A DNA stretch of 64,000 nucleotides from Desulfoluna butyratoxydans (lineage in GTDB: Bacteria; Desulfobacterota; Desulfobacteria; Desulfobacterales; Desulfolunaceae), in the NCBI RefSeq assembly GCF_900699765.1, contig NZ_CAADHO010000011.1, forward strand, positions 70,623-134,622, in the 5' to 3' direction. Below the pieces are notes generated by a model. That model was not told where the DNA came from. It was given only the letters and a program-made list of their open reading frames with translations, and made no database searches. Position numbers and translations under genes: made by a program. The number at the start of each line of letters is the position of its first letter. The first letter of the stretch is position 1. Shown in pieces: positions 16,601 through 25,942 of this stretch.

Positions 16601-17011
16601 ATGAAAGTCAAACGAGATTTCAGCATCAAGAACAAGCCGGACATGCTGCCCCTCATCGACGTGGTGTTCCTCCTGCTCGTTTTTTTTATCTACGCCATGC
16701 TCTCCATGAGTTACCACAACGGCATCCGTCTTGAACTCCCGGAATCCGCACAGGCCGAGCACATGGAAGAGGCAACGGAGCTCATCATCTCCGTGGAAGC
16801 AGACGGCCGGGTGTACATGGGTAAGGAAGAAGTGATGCTGACGGACCTCGGCACCAGGGTAAAGCGATACTTTGAGGGAAAGAAAAAAAAGCAGGTCATT
16901 CTCAGCGGCCACAAAGACCTGTCGTATCAAAACCTATTTCATGTCATGGACACCATCCGCGGAGCGGGAATCTGTGATATCGCCCTTCAGGCGGAGGTCG
17001 CAAAACCGTGA
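16601..17011 (+). CDS. exbD: TonB-system energiser ExbD
   Basis: Protein of 136 residues with a short cytoplasmic head, one membrane helix LPLIDVVFLLLVFFIYAML starting near residue 16 that contains the essential aspartate, and a periplasmic domain. It pairs with ExbB in a pmf-driven motor. The stop overlaps the TonB start (GTGA), indicating coupled translation. Standard length for the family. Confidence 0.93.
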   Translation: MKVKRDFSIKNKPDMLPLIDVVFLLLVFFIYAMLSMSYHNGIRLELPESAQAEHMEEATELIISVEADGRVYMGKEEVMLTDLGTRVKRYFEGKKKKQVILSGHKDLSYQNLFHVMDTIRGAGICDIALQAEVAKP

Positions 17012-17766
17012 ATCGCCTGATGCTTTCCGCCTGTGCAGCCGCCTTGTTGCATGCTTTTTTTTTCCTGATGCCCTTGCCCACGGCTCCGGTTACCCCACCA
17101 TCGGCCCCCACCCACGGCACCACGATTTCCGTTTCCATGACGGTTTCGTCGGTGCAGTCTGCTGCCCCGCCCAAAGCGGTGGCAAAGCCAAAACCCCTGA
17201 AAACGCCACCAAAAAAGAAAAAGCCGGTTCCTTCCAAAAAACCTCCTGTTCAAAAAAAGAAAACACAGGCAAAGCGCATCAAGCCCAAGAAAGCAGCAAA
17301 AAAGAAGGTCCCCGTTCTTGAGCCCGTGGAGGAGCTTCCCACGCCTGCTCCACCCGTGGCGGCTGAAGAGCCGGAGCCCTCGCCCAAATCAGACGAGCCG
17401 TCTGCTCCGGTGGAGGTCGCCATGGCCCAGGAGGCCGATCAGGAGTCCCAAGAGACCGTGGAGCCTGCCTCTGCGCCTGCCGTCGGGGGAACCCTCACCG
17501 ACGCACAGCCCACGTCGGTCTACGCGCCGGAGCCCCGTTATCCCAAGGCGGCCATCCGCAGGGGGTATCAGGGTGTGGTTCTTCTCGATATTCTGGTGGC
17601 AGGCGACGGCCACGTGGAAAAGGTAAAGTTGAAGACGTCGAGCGGCCACGGCGTTCTGGATCGCAGCGCCCTAAAAAGCGTTAAAAAATGGCGATTTTCC
17701 GCCAGCGGATCTGACCAACCCACCTGGGTCACGTTGCCCGTAAGATTCGAATTGCGCGGAATATAA
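17008..17766 (+). CDS. tonB: Energy transducer TonB
   Basis: Protein of 252 residues. It has an N-terminal signal anchor (MLSACAAALLHAFFFLMPLP), a long Pro/Lys then Pro/Glu-rich periplasm-spanning region (~45-150), and a C-terminal TonB domain with YPKAAIRRGYQGVVLLDILV and SGHGVLDRSALKSVKKWRF. The GTG start overlaps exbD. It carries energy to the outer-membrane receptors. No second TonB is seen, so it may also serve the receptor at 57666. Confidence 0.93.
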   Translation: MNRLMLSACAAALLHAFFFLMPLPTAPVTPPSAPTHGTTISVSMTVSSVQSAAPPKAVAKPKPLKTPPKKKKPVPSKKPPVQKKKTQAKRIKPKKAAKKKVPVLEPVEELPTPAPPVAAEEPEPSPKSDEPSAPVEVAMAQEADQESQETVEPASAPAVGGTLTDAQPTSVYAPEPRYPKAAIRRGYQGVVLLDILVAGDGHVEKVKLKTSSGHGVLDRSALKSVKKWRFSASGSDQPTWVTLPVRFELRGI

Positions 17767-17786
17767 ACAGTTCTGAAGACTTTTTT

Positions 17787-17807
17787 GGGGACAGGTTCTT
17801 TTTTTAC
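17787..17807 (+). repeat. GGGGACAGGTTC motif, copy 1
   Basis: GGGGACAGGTTC followed by seven T. One of five dispersed copies of this motif near the Y1 transposase gene. Confidence 0.6.
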
Positions 17808-17883
17808 ATACCCTCGTAAGGAGGCAACGGGGGGCGTGATTCATCAAAATTTCAAGGGATACCGGTTATTCGAATTTGATGCT

Positions 17884-18270
17884 TTACTTGAATTTAATGG
17901 CAACGGCCTGGGCGTTACCACGGTCAAAGCCGGTGGTGCCTCCACCCTTCAGACCCCAGGTCCCTTCGTTGGCAGATCGCACGATCACGGCATCGGCCCC
18001 GAGCTTGGCAGCCTCTTCCTTGAGCTTTTCAATCATCCCTTCTGCGCTGCGGTCATGAAAAATGGTCTGCCCTGTCTGGGTGGTCACAAGCCCCAGCTCC
18101 ACGTATTCCCGGTCAGTCGGGGGGCTGTAGAACACAATCACGTCTCCTGGTGTTTCCTGTTCTGTATTTAAAGGTGTTGTGGTGGTTTTGGTACACGACA
18201 ACGTCATACAGGCGACCAACAGAACGATCACCCATGCTCCTGCCAGGGGGCGGGACAAATCAAACCTCAT
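17884..18270 (-). CDS. Small predicted lipoprotein
   Basis: Protein of 128 residues with a lipoprotein signal ending LSC (residues ~18-26). The mature part has a helix with KLKEEAAKLGADAVIVRSA, a pattern seen in small envelope lipoproteins that share an alpha/beta YbjQ/RcsF-like core. I do not recognise a specific family. It is convergent with tonB and bordered on both sides by GGGACAGG motifs (17787 and 18365). Function unknown. Confidence 0.65.
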   Translation of the reverse strand: MRFDLSRPLAGAWVIVLLVACMTLSCTKTTTTPLNTEQETPGDVIVFYSPPTDREYVELGLVTTQTGQTIFHDRSAEGMIEKLKEEAAKLGADAVIVRSANEGTWGLKGGGTTGFDRGNAQAVAIKFK

Positions 18271-18364
18271 TGGGGCACCTCATTATTTTGTCTGTAAGGT
18301 TCATAGCAGGCTATCACGTCACCATTATGCTGGCTTTTAAATTTGACTTCAAGTTCACGTCTTT

Positions 18365-18380
18365 TTAGGGACAGGCTCTT
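18365..18380 (+). repeat. GGGACAGG motif, copy 2
   Basis: TTAGGGACAGGCTCTT, one base different from the other copies. It lies between the lipoprotein and the transposase gene. Confidence 0.5.
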
Positions 18381-18516
18381 AATGCTGGACTTTCCTCTGC
18401 CATGTGTGAGACAGTGGTCGCGAAGATATCATCCTTGAATTATAAAAGATTTATTTTTAAATGATTCACACCAACCGATCGCCGTATAAATTCCGGGTTT
18501 CAGGAAGGAGGGTGTT

Positions 18517-19443
18517 ATGCCGCGAATTCCCCGTTTGGTTGTCACGGATCCAGGACAAAAGACCGCGTACCACATTATCAGTCGGACAGCACTTGAAGGC
18601 CTCCCCTTTGGCCAGGTCGATAAAGATAAACTGGTCAGCATCATTCAGCGCTTCTCCTCGATTTATGTTGTTGACGTATTGGGATTTGCTGTGATGGGCA
18701 ATCACTTTCATCTGCTTGTGGAGATTTCCCCCAAATCCATGGTCCCCGACGACGAGGTAAAACGGCGATTCAAGATTCTTTACGGGAGGGACGCTGAATT
18801 TCCGGAAGGATTGCTCAGCGATTACCGGGAAAGGTTTTGCAGTCTGTCTGCCTATGTCAAAGATATCAAGCAATGTTTTTCCGTCTACTACAACAAACGG
18901 AAAAATCGCAAGGGAACCCTCTGGGGGGAACGCTTTAAAAGCGTTCTCGTTCAGCAGGGTCATTCCTTGATTCATTGTCTTGCGTATATCGACCTGAATC
19001 CTCTGCGGGCTGGAATTGTGAAACGCCCCGAGGATTACCGCTGGTGCTCCATCGGCTACCACCTGCAAACGGGCAATAAAGATGACTTTCTCTCATTGGA
19101 CTTGGGTCTTGAAGATTCCAGAACGACTGACCGGGTGGCTCGGCTGAAGGATTACCGGAAATTTCTCTACCATGTGGGTGCCGTTGAAAAGCAGGGCAAG
19201 GCGAGCCTTGCAAAGCATATCCTTGACAGGGAGACAGCCCATGACTTTGAAATTGCCCGGGTGAGGCGATTTCGCTTTAAAACACGCTACTTCACGGATT
19301 CAGGAATTATCGGGTCAAGGGCCTTTGTCGAAAGAACATACGGTTTGTTCAAGGATAAGCACCAAACCGCACGGGATAAAATTCCCCGAAGCGTCAAAGG
19401 GATAGATGGGATGTACTCCTTAAAACGGCTAGTCGGCGCCTAA
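18517..19443 (+). CDS. REP-associated tyrosine transposase (Y1/IS200-like, RAYT)
   Basis: HUH-type single-strand DNA transposase, 308 residues. The HUH motif is GNHFHLLVEI (~65-74). Other landmarks are YYNKRKNRKGTLWGERFKS (~127-145) and the YIDLNPLRAGIV block (~157-168), all typical of RAYT proteins; a catalytic tyrosine is expected in this region. Such single-copy transposases act on short palindromic REP sequences rather than on full insertion sequences. ATG 18517 has GGAAGGAGG upstream. Motif copies at 18365 (direct) and 19651 (inverted) flank the gene. No classical terminal inverted repeats were seen. Confidence 0.9.
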   Translation: MPRIPRLVVTDPGQKTAYHIISRTALEGLPFGQVDKDKLVSIIQRFSSIYVVDVLGFAVMGNHFHLLVEISPKSMVPDDEVKRRFKILYGRDAEFPEGLLSDYRERFCSLSAYVKDIKQCFSVYYNKRKNRKGTLWGERFKSVLVQQGHSLIHCLAYIDLNPLRAGIVKRPEDYRWCSIGYHLQTGNKDDFLSLDLGLEDSRTTDRVARLKDYRKFLYHVGAVEKQGKASLAKHILDRETAHDFEIARVRRFRFKTRYFTDSGIIGSRAFVERTYGLFKDKHQTARDKIPRSVKGIDGMYSLKRLVGA

Positions 19444-19650
19444 CCCATGGTTGAAAGTCTGATTCCTGTCGGCCCATATAGGGCATTGTGTCAGGGTGCG
19501 CCTTTTTTCTTATTTTTGCATCGATTTTTCCGGTGAGTGTTTTTCCCATGGGTTCTTAGAAGGCGTTCCACCTTAAATCGAACAAAATAATCCGCCGATA
19601 GTCAAAGAGACACACCCGATTTTTCGGCTTTGTGTTACAAAGTACAAAAT

Positions 19651-19664
19651 GAACCTGTCCCCTA
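19651..19664 (-). repeat. GGGGACAGGTTC motif, inverted copy 3
   Basis: GAACCTGTCCCCTA on the plus strand, the reverse complement of copy 1, on the far side of the transposase gene. Confidence 0.6.
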
Positions 19665-19681
19665 AGAAAGAAGGAGTTTTT

Positions 19682-20440
19682 ATGAAACGCGCCATGTTTT
19701 TTGTATTGACGTTTTTCTTTTTGATTCCCCTCACGGGCTGCATGTCGCTCCTGCAGGGCTATGTGGTCTCGAGCATGAAAAAAGAGCCGGTCTGTGAGCG
19801 GTTTTATATCCACCCGGATCCCAAGGTGGGGGACACGGCGTTTTACACCTCGGACAACGAAAACATGACCGGAAACGGGAGTCGGGTTACCTTGGTGTCC
19901 CGGGAAGACAGGGTGAATCTGGTGTCCATCGAGCCCGAGAACCGAAAAATGCTGGATTTCAGGAAACTCTACTGGGTCACGGACAACGGGCGGGTGCTTA
20001 GGGCGCAGCTTGAATACAAAGGGGAAATCACGCCCCTCAAGGTTGAGGGGGAGAACCCTGAATCAGGCTATTTCCGTCGCGTCGCCTTTGAACGATGCGC
20101 CGTACCCCAGCATTTCGATATCAAAGGGAGGTCGTACAACGTTGTCTACATCCAGACTCAGCAAATGGTTCACCACTCCGGAGACCCGTTTTTCGGCACC
20201 GTGGACGCGGACATGACCCAGGTAAACTTTTATGACCCGGACGTGCCCTTTGGCCTTGTCAAAACGGTCCTCAGCGGAAAGACCAAGGCCGGGGCAGGGG
20301 CCTTTGATTTTATCGGGGCAGCCCTGAAGGCCACCCAGCCCGATGTATTTTCCACACGGGAAGTCCTCAATGACATCTATGCATCCTCCAAATCCTCGGA
20401 GCATTCCTTTATCATGGATTTCAACTACACCCCGGAATAG
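19682..20440 (+). CDS. Predicted lipoprotein, function unknown
   Basis: Protein of 252 residues. The ATG at 19682 (AAGGAG upstream) gives a lipoprotein signal with lipobox LTGC at residues 18-21. The mature part of about 230 residues has mixed beta-rich sequence with no recognised domain. In-frame codons upstream run into the GGGACAGG motif and are not used. It stands alone; the next gene is convergent. Confidence 0.7.
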   Translation: MKRAMFFVLTFFFLIPLTGCMSLLQGYVVSSMKKEPVCERFYIHPDPKVGDTAFYTSDNENMTGNGSRVTLVSREDRVNLVSIEPENRKMLDFRKLYWVTDNGRVLRAQLEYKGEITPLKVEGENPESGYFRRVAFERCAVPQHFDIKGRSYNVVYIQTQQMVHHSGDPFFGTVDADMTQVNFYDPDVPFGLVKTVLSGKTKAGAGAFDFIGAALKATQPDVFSTREVLNDIYASSKSSEHSFIMDFNYTPE

Positions 20441-20481
20441 CGGATAAACCAAAAGGAAAAGGGTGGGGATCCGCCCGTCGA

Positions 20482-21153
20482 TTACTTTAAATAGGGATAC
20501 AAAACGCGGCGGCATGAAGGGCAGATGCTGTGACTGAAGTTGGCCTCCGGGTGAAAGGACTCAATGTCCTGCCAGTTGCCCTGGGTGTCTTTTATGCTCT
20601 TGCAGTTGGCGCACATGGTGATAAATCCCCGTAGCACCTGTCGCTCGGCAAGACTCCGCGTGATTTTTCTGTTTTGTTCCACCATGGCATGGTTGAGGCA
20701 GAGAAGCGCAAGGTGGGATTCCATCTGTTTGGTAAAATGATGCAAAAGGTGGCGTACGGGATCGGGAAAGCCCTTGCTGACCCTGTCCAGGACGCACAGG
20801 GTTCCGTAGACTTCGCCGTTGGGAAGCAAGACAGGATACCCCAGATAGGAAGTCATGTCCCGGTTGGTCCTGGAGTTGGCCAGCCACCTTTCATCCTTCA
20901 TGGCATCGCAGACAACAAGGGGCTCCCGGGTTTTGATGACGGCCTCACAATACAATCCTGAATTGTTCAACTCCAGCGTCTCACCCGGGGAGTAGGGGTT
21001 GCCGGTGCCGATGCTTGACACAAACACATCCACGCACGGGTCGGAAAACCGCATGATAAGGGCAACGGGCGCTCCTGTGATTTCGGTTATGAGGTCGGTC
21101 ATGTCCTGCCAGGTTTTCTTGATATGCTCGGGAACGTGAATTGCCTTTGTCAT
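20482..21153 (-). CDS. GAF-domain protein with C-terminal CxxC...CxxC motif
   Basis: Protein of 223 residues. The start at 21153 is chosen because the upstream in-frame extension is not protein-like. Residues ~10-150 form a GAF domain (EAVIKTREPLVVCDAMKDER, then LGYPVLLPNGEVYGTLCVLD). The C-terminal ~45 residues carry CANCKSIKDTQGNW and HSICPSCRRVLYP, a paired-cysteine tail common at the end of PAS/GAF sensor proteins of this phylum. No kinase or cyclase domain follows. It lies 97 bases downstream of the Crp-family gene on the same strand, so it may supply or receive a signal connected to it. Confidence 0.8.
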   Translation of the reverse strand: MTKAIHVPEHIKKTWQDMTDLITEITGAPVALIMRFSDPCVDVFVSSIGTGNPYSPGETLELNNSGLYCEAVIKTREPLVVCDAMKDERWLANSRTNRDMTSYLGYPVLLPNGEVYGTLCVLDRVSKGFPDPVRHLLHHFTKQMESHLALLCLNHAMVEQNRKITRSLAERQVLRGFITMCANCKSIKDTQGNWQDIESFHPEANFSHSICPSCRRVLYPYLK

Positions 21154-21250
21154 CCTTGGTATCGCCCTGCTGTAATTCCGACCCCAACGGTACCTCGGTA
21201 CGGAGTGGACCGTACGTATCCCTGAAGGATCATGTGTGAATACCCGACAT

Positions 21251-21934
21251 CTATTTGATGGTGGGGACAATGAGTTTTCGATCTTCGGATATGATTTTAC
21301 CGGTCCGTTTTAAAACCTTCATGGCACGGGTAATGCTCACCCTGTGGGCGCCGGTTAAAATCGACAGCTCCTCATGGGTCAGCGGAAACTTGATGATGAT
21401 GCCCTGGGGACTCTGTGTCCCGTGTTCTTTGGCTATATTCAAAAGAACATGAAAGAGGCGATCTTCAATATTGGGCAGAGACAGGCTTCTCACGCGCCGT
21501 GTCAGCCATGAGATCCGCTCGCTCATGTTTTTGATCACCTGGAGACCTATCTTCGGGTACTCCAGGATGAGCTGCTCAAACTCTGTTTTGCTGAAGCCGC
21601 ACGTGGTCGTGTCTTCCATGCAATAAGCCGTGACAGGATACTGGGCCCCTGAAAGGAAAATGTTTTCACCGACAAAATCCCCGGATTTCCGCATCTCAAG
21701 CGTCAATTCGTTGCCGTTCTCAAACACCTTGTTCAACTTGACGCGGCCGGCGGTAATCAAAAACAGCTCCTCGGCGGCAGCTCCCTGAAGAAACAGGGCA
21801 TCTCCCTTGGCGGCTCTCTTTTTCCTTGCCTTGAAGATAAAGGCTTCAAACTCCGGCGAATACGTGTTTTCTAAATTAAAATCTATTGATAATTTGTTGA
21901 TATCATTACCTGCAATTTGTTTAGCACGACACAC
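21251..21934 (-). CDS. Crp/Fnr-family transcriptional regulator
   Basis: Protein of 227 residues. The cyclic-nucleotide-binding fold spans ~30-145 (GDALFLQGAAAEELFLITAG and KSGDFVGENIFLSG), followed by a long dimer helix and a winged helix-turn-helix (FPLTHEELSILTGAHRVSIT, ~185-205). The Fnr-type N-terminal four-cysteine Fe-S arrangement is absent; only C2 and scattered cysteines are visible, so redox sensing by Fe-S is unlikely. Target genes are not evident from this window. Confidence 0.88.
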   Translation of the reverse strand: MCRAKQIAGNDINKLSIDFNLENTYSPEFEAFIFKARKKRAAKGDALFLQGAAAEELFLITAGRVKLNKVFENGNELTLEMRKSGDFVGENIFLSGAQYPVTAYCMEDTTTCGFSKTEFEQLILEYPKIGLQVIKNMSERISWLTRRVRSLSLPNIEDRLFHVLLNIAKEHGTQSPQGIIIKFPLTHEELSILTGAHRVSITRAMKVLKRTGKIISEDRKLIVPTIK

Positions 21935-22431
21935 GATTCAACCCTTTCTTACTCCACCTGGATTGTAGATAATGATGGTGCTTCTATTAAGTATAGAAGA
22001 TTATTCTTGTCTGTAGCAGCGGCTACAAACTGAGTGAAAAACCTATGGGGAGTGAAAGGGTGATACGATGCATTTTTTATACCAAGAACCTACCTCAATA
22101 CAGGGAATAGAGCCATCACGCAAGGGGAGGGAACACGTCAAACACGTGACCGGTCGGGCCTGAATCAGCACGGCTCAGCCCCGACAAACGGAACCAATTG
22201 ACAAACCTGCCGTATCTTATTACTACTCGCCGGAGAGAAGGGGACAGGTTCTTTTGCCGGCACCTTTTCAGTTGTTAGAGATGCAGGTAAAAACACACTC
22301 CCGCCTCGTTTTGAAGGGGTAAAATCATACAACATCAATGTAAAATCGTGTGGTTATCCTTGAGCATATCTGATATTCAACATTATATCGCAGGTGTGTT
22401 AACCATCAACACCTTGAAGGGACATCAATAG
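21935..22431. other. 497-base spacer
   Basis: No credible gene on either strand. It contains the motif copy at 22240 and otherwise low-complexity AT-rich stretches. The promoters for the Crp-family gene and for the TPM pair must lie here, but I cannot place them with confidence. Confidence 0.4.
22240..22255 (+). repeat. GGGGACAGGTTC motif, copy 4
   Basis: GGGGACAGGTTCTTTT, identical in its core to copy 1, about 2.8 kb from the transposase gene and followed by TGCCGG. Confidence 0.6.
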
Positions 22432-23190
22432 ATGAACAGAAAAAAATGGTTTGCATGGGCGGCGATTCTGTTGCTGACGCCCATATGTGCCCTGGCTGCA
22501 ACGTTTCCGGACAAGCCGCCGTCGGAGCATTTTTACGTGGATGAAGCAGGGCTCATCGATGCCCGGGCAGGGGCCAAAATTGATGAGATCGCTTCGGCTC
22601 TCCTTGCCGAAGAAAACATCCCATTGTATGTGGTCACCATACCGGCCCTTGCCGTCCAGGATGCCGTCACCATGCGCATAGAGGAGTATGCCGCCGCCCT
22701 CTTCAACCACTGGGGCATCGGCTGGGAGGATCGCAACTACGGGATCCTGCTCCTCGTCTCCGAAGGGGATCGCAAGGCCCGCATCGAGCTTGGGGCCGAC
22801 TGGGGCGGGGCACATAACTATGAGGCCGGCCAGATCATGAATGACCTCATTATCCCCGGGTTCAAACGGGGCGATTACGCAACAGGGATTGCCGACGGGG
22901 TCCGTGGACTGGATGCCATGGCACGTGGGCTCTCCCTGCCCAAACCCCAAGGGCCCTGGTGGGTGATTCCCGCGGTGCTGGGCGGTATCGCTTTGATGGT
23001 GATGCTTATCATCAACCTGTTCCGTTCGGGGCGAAAGGGATGGGCCTGGGTGCTCCTTGGAATTCTTGGTGTCGTTCTTTTATTTATTATCCAGATTTTG
23101 CTCTCGGCTGACTCCTCTTCTGACGGAGGAAGCGGCGGGGGCTTCGGAGGCGGCTTTTCCGGCGGAGGGGGGGCAACAGGATCATGGTAA
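22432..23190 (+). CDS. TPM-domain protein, YgcG-like
   Basis: Protein of 252 residues with a signal peptide (~1-23), a TPM domain facing the periplasm (~35-165, with YVDEAGLIDARAGAKIDEIA and NYGILLLVSEGDRKARIELG), two membrane helices (~180-225) and a Gly/Ser-rich tail (GGGFGGGFSGGG). This is the standard plan of the YgcG/TPM_phosphatase family. Some members have been linked to photosystem repair or phosphatase activity, but a bacterial role is not established. It overlaps the next TPM gene by seven bases. Confidence 0.85.
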   Translation: MNRKKWFAWAAILLLTPICALAATFPDKPPSEHFYVDEAGLIDARAGAKIDEIASALLAEENIPLYVVTIPALAVQDAVTMRIEEYAAALFNHWGIGWEDRNYGILLLVSEGDRKARIELGADWGGAHNYEAGQIMNDLIIPGFKRGDYATGIADGVRGLDAMARGLSLPKPQGPWWVIPAVLGGIALMVMLIINLFRSGRKGWAWVLLGILGVVLLFIIQILLSADSSSDGGSGGGFGGGFSGGGGATGSW

Positions 23191-23876
23191 CCGGTATGAA
23201 AAAAGCGACCAGTCTGTTGACAGACGACGAAATTCGAAGCATCGAAGCAGCCATTGCCGACGTGGAAAAGAACACTTCGGCCGAAGTGGTTCCGGTCATT
23301 GCCAGTGCCTCCGGGCGTTACGACAGGGCAGAGGATCTCTTCGGGCTCCTGTTCTCCCTGATTGTGCTCGGGTGCACCTGGGGATGGATTCAGGGCCTGG
23401 CACCCGTTGTCGATACCTGGGGTGCCTCAACGGCATCACGCCTTCCCATGGCCGCGGCCCTGGCGGTTCTTGCCGTCTCCTTTTTTATGGGCATGGCCCT
23501 GACGAGCCATTTTCCCGTGTTGAGGCTCCCTCTCATCACAAAACGAGAGATGCAGGAGGAGGTGGAGCGCCGCGCACGGGAGACCTTTCAGCGACTGAAA
23601 ATCAGGAAAACCGAAGACGCCACCGGCGTGCTGATCTATGTCTCCCTGTACGAGCATATGGTCCACGTGGTGGGAGACGACACCATCAACGCCAAGCTCA
23701 CCAGGGAAGACTGGCAGACCCTGTGCGATACCATCATCACCGGCTTCAGACACGGCAAGCCCGAGGAGGGCATGCGCAAGGGGATCCTGCGATGCGGCGA
23801 ACTCCTGGCCAGCCATTTCCCCGTTGCCCCGGACGATGCCAACGAACTGGTGGATACGCTTTACCTCATCGATTAA
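23184..23876 (+). CDS. Second TPM-domain membrane protein
   Basis: Protein of 230 residues, or 226 if the ATG at 23196 is used. An N-terminal TPM half (LTDDEIRSIEAAIADVEKNT) is followed by two membrane helices (~52-105) and the second TPM half (ATGVLIYVSLYEHMVHVVGD). The membrane segments interrupt the domain, as in YgcG partner proteins often found in pairs with the preceding gene. The start overlaps the upstream gene, so the two are co-translated and probably act together. Confidence 0.8.
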   Translation: MVTGMKKATSLLTDDEIRSIEAAIADVEKNTSAEVVPVIASASGRYDRAEDLFGLLFSLIVLGCTWGWIQGLAPVVDTWGASTASRLPMAAALAVLAVSFFMGMALTSHFPVLRLPLITKREMQEEVERRARETFQRLKIRKTEDATGVLIYVSLYEHMVHVVGDDTINAKLTREDWQTLCDTIITGFRHGKPEEGMRKGILRCGELLASHFPVAPDDANELVDTLYLID

Positions 23877-23941
23877 CGGAAAATTTTTCCGTAACGAACC
23901 TGTTCGACTGAGCCCCCGGCGGCCTGTCGGGGGCAACAACA

Positions 23942-24424
23942 ATGGGGACGACCATGATGAAAACCGGCAATCCATGTCTTGCGGTTGCAGGGTGTTGCAG
24001 CGTGGCCATCGCCGCGTTGCACACGGGCATTGTCATCGGGGGCAGGGACTGGTACCATTTTTTCGGCGCCGGTGAGTCCATGGTCGCCATGGCGGAAAAC
24101 GGCTCATGGGTCCCCATGGGGATTACGACGGCGATTATCCTGGTCTTTCTTGTGTTCGGTCTCTATGCGTTTTCCGGAGCCGGGTATGTCCGCAGGCTTC
24201 CCTTCACCAGGGCGGCCCTTGTGATGATCTCTTGTGTCTACCTGACCCGGGGCATCGGCAGCATCCCTGTGATCGTCTTTGTGGAGCATCCCTATCTGGA
24301 AGAGATGAACACCAGGATCGTGTTTGTCTTTGTCTCCTCCGTGCTCTCCCTTGTCATCGGGGTCTTACACGGAATCGGGACCCTGGCCCTCTGGACGATG
24401 GGGCCGGAAAAAAATGGCCCTTGA
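23942..24424 (+). CDS. Four-helix membrane protein, function unknown
   Basis: Protein of 160 residues (156 if ATG 23954, which follows GGGGACG, is the true start). Four hydrophobic segments are visible at about 13-33, 60-80, 90-112 and 124-150, with short polar loops. The sequence HTGIVIGGRDWYHFFGAGE after helix 1 may mark a small family, but I do not recognise it. It is downstream of the TPM pair on the same strand with a 65-base gap. Confidence 0.6.
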   Translation: MGTTMMKTGNPCLAVAGCCSVAIAALHTGIVIGGRDWYHFFGAGESMVAMAENGSWVPMGITTAIILVFLVFGLYAFSGAGYVRRLPFTRAALVMISCVYLTRGIGSIPVIVFVEHPYLEEMNTRIVFVFVSSVLSLVIGVLHGIGTLALWTMGPEKNGP

Positions 24425-24479
24425 ACCATGGGGCGCCCACCCCCAGAAATACCTTCGATTCCCATGGAGAAAGCCCGCG

Positions 24480-25019
24480 ATGTTTTATCGACAACTCGAC
24501 AGACACATTCAACTGCGGCTTTCCGTGCCTCATTTTGCCGACGAGTTGTTTCAACTCACGGAGAAAAACCGCGATTACCTGAAACGATGGCTGCCCTGGC
24601 TCGACTCCATCAAAAAGCCGGAAGACACCCGTCACTTTATTGATCTCCAGCGGCACCGTTTCAGTAAAGGCCTGGCCCTGCATGAAACGATCTTTTACCG
24701 TGGGCGCATCGCAGGGGTCCTCGGGTACAACCTGCTGGACCATGCCAACGGTATCGGGCACATCGGATACTGGATGGGGGAAGAATATACCGGAAAGGGC
24801 ATCATGACACGGGCCGTCAAGGATCTTGTCATGATGGGGTATCATTACTGGGACCTGCAGAAAGTGGAAATCCGGTGCGGTGTGGAAAACATCAGGAGCA
24901 GGGCCATCCCCGAACGGCTCGGGTTCACTGAGGAAGGCACCCTTCGCAGGGTAGAAAAATTCTACGATCAGTACAGGGACCTTGTGGTCTACGGCCTGTT
25001 ACGGGAAGATACAGAGTAA
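24480..25019 (+). CDS. GNAT acetyltransferase, RimJ/RimL type
   Basis: Protein of 179 residues using acetyl-CoA to acetylate an N-terminal or other amine. It has the RimL pattern: NRDYLKRWLPWLDSIKKPED near residue 30, IGYWMGEEYTGKGIMTRAVK around 98-117 (acetyl-CoA loop), then NIRSRAIPERLGFTEEGTLR. The ATG at 24480 has GGAGAAA upstream. Upstream in-frame codons overlap the previous gene and are rejected. Substrate unknown. The next gene begins 13 bases downstream. Confidence 0.85.
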   Translation: MFYRQLDRHIQLRLSVPHFADELFQLTEKNRDYLKRWLPWLDSIKKPEDTRHFIDLQRHRFSKGLALHETIFYRGRIAGVLGYNLLDHANGIGHIGYWMGEEYTGKGIMTRAVKDLVMMGYHYWDLQKVEIRCGVENIRSRAIPERLGFTEEGTLRRVEKFYDQYRDLVVYGLLREDTE

Positions 25020-25032
25020 GGAACGGTACGCC

Positions 25033-25887
25033 TTGACGACGAATCGCATCCAATACCACACCTTTTTCACCTGCCTTGAAGGCCCCATGGCCAAACCGGG
25101 CTCGGTCCGTCGCGCCTCGGTGATGACAGGCTTTTTTTTCGACACCGATCTCTCGTTTCTCTTTCCTTATATCAACGCGGTCATACCGGGAGCCGAACTT
25201 CACGAGACACCTGCACTGATGCGCTTTGAGCTGGACGGGGCCTTCTGCGTGCTCTACCCGTTTCGCTGCCTTGCAACGCCCTTTGAAGACCGCGACGAAG
25301 CCGCAGCCTTCAGGGACAGGCTCCTGGAACAACTCAACGCCATCCTAGATAAAAAAGAGACCATCCTACCCAGGCACAGGGTGTTCAAAAAGATTGCCGT
25401 TCCGGATATCTTAAAGCTGCTGCCCCTGACCAACTGCAAAGCCTGCGGGTACCCCACCTGCCTTGCCTTTGCCTCCATGGTCTCCAAACAACGGGCCGTT
25501 CCCGGTCAGTGCCCCCACCTCGGTCCTCCCATCAGTGAGCAGGTGACCTACCCGGTTCTGGACCCCGACGGACGCCCCGTGGATTCTGTCACCTTTGACG
25601 TGGACACCCGTTCAGCCCCGCACCAGAGCCCCCCAACCCCCGACAATCATGTACCCTCCGGCCGTGCCGTGGATGAGGCCAACGCCTCTCTGCTCGCCGC
25701 CCTGACACCTCGGGAGATCGAAGTCCTGTCCCTTTTGGGCAGGGGCTTTACCAACCCGGAAATTTCTGCCGAGCTCGGCATCAGCCCCCACACCGTCAAA
25801 AGCCACGTTATCCATCTCTTCAACAAGCTGGGCGTCAGCGATCGCACCCAGGCCGCGGTCTGGGCCGCCCGCCGCAGGATTATCTGA
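25033..25887 (+). CDS. LuxR-type regulator with AcsC-like four-cysteine Fe-S motif
   Basis: Protein of 284 residues with an unusual layout. Residues ~1-110 are an unassigned domain. Residues ~130-165 carry NCKACGYPTCLAFASMVSKQ ending in QCP, a CX2CX4CX16C pattern like the 4Fe-4S motif (PF04060) of the corrinoid Fe-S protein. A linker follows, then a LuxR/GerE helix-turn-helix (LTPREIEVLSLLGRGFTNPE and SPHTVKSHVIHLFNKLGV). The suggested start is TTG with AAGGA upstream; ATG 25087 is the alternative. It likely couples Fe-S state or redox to DNA binding. The convergent neighbour shares the same cysteine motif. Confidence 0.8.
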   Translation: MTTNRIQYHTFFTCLEGPMAKPGSVRRASVMTGFFFDTDLSFLFPYINAVIPGAELHETPALMRFELDGAFCVLYPFRCLATPFEDRDEAAAFRDRLLEQLNAILDKKETILPRHRVFKKIAVPDILKLLPLTNCKACGYPTCLAFASMVSKQRAVPGQCPHLGPPISEQVTYPVLDPDGRPVDSVTFDVDTRSAPHQSPPTPDNHVPSGRAVDEANASLLAALTPREIEVLSLLGRGFTNPEISAELGISPHTVKSHVIHLFNKLGVSDRTQAAVWAARRRII

Positions 25888-25942
25888 ACCATACGCCGGT
25901 CCACCTGCTTGAAAGCAGCCCTTCAACAACCGCGCTCGCCAG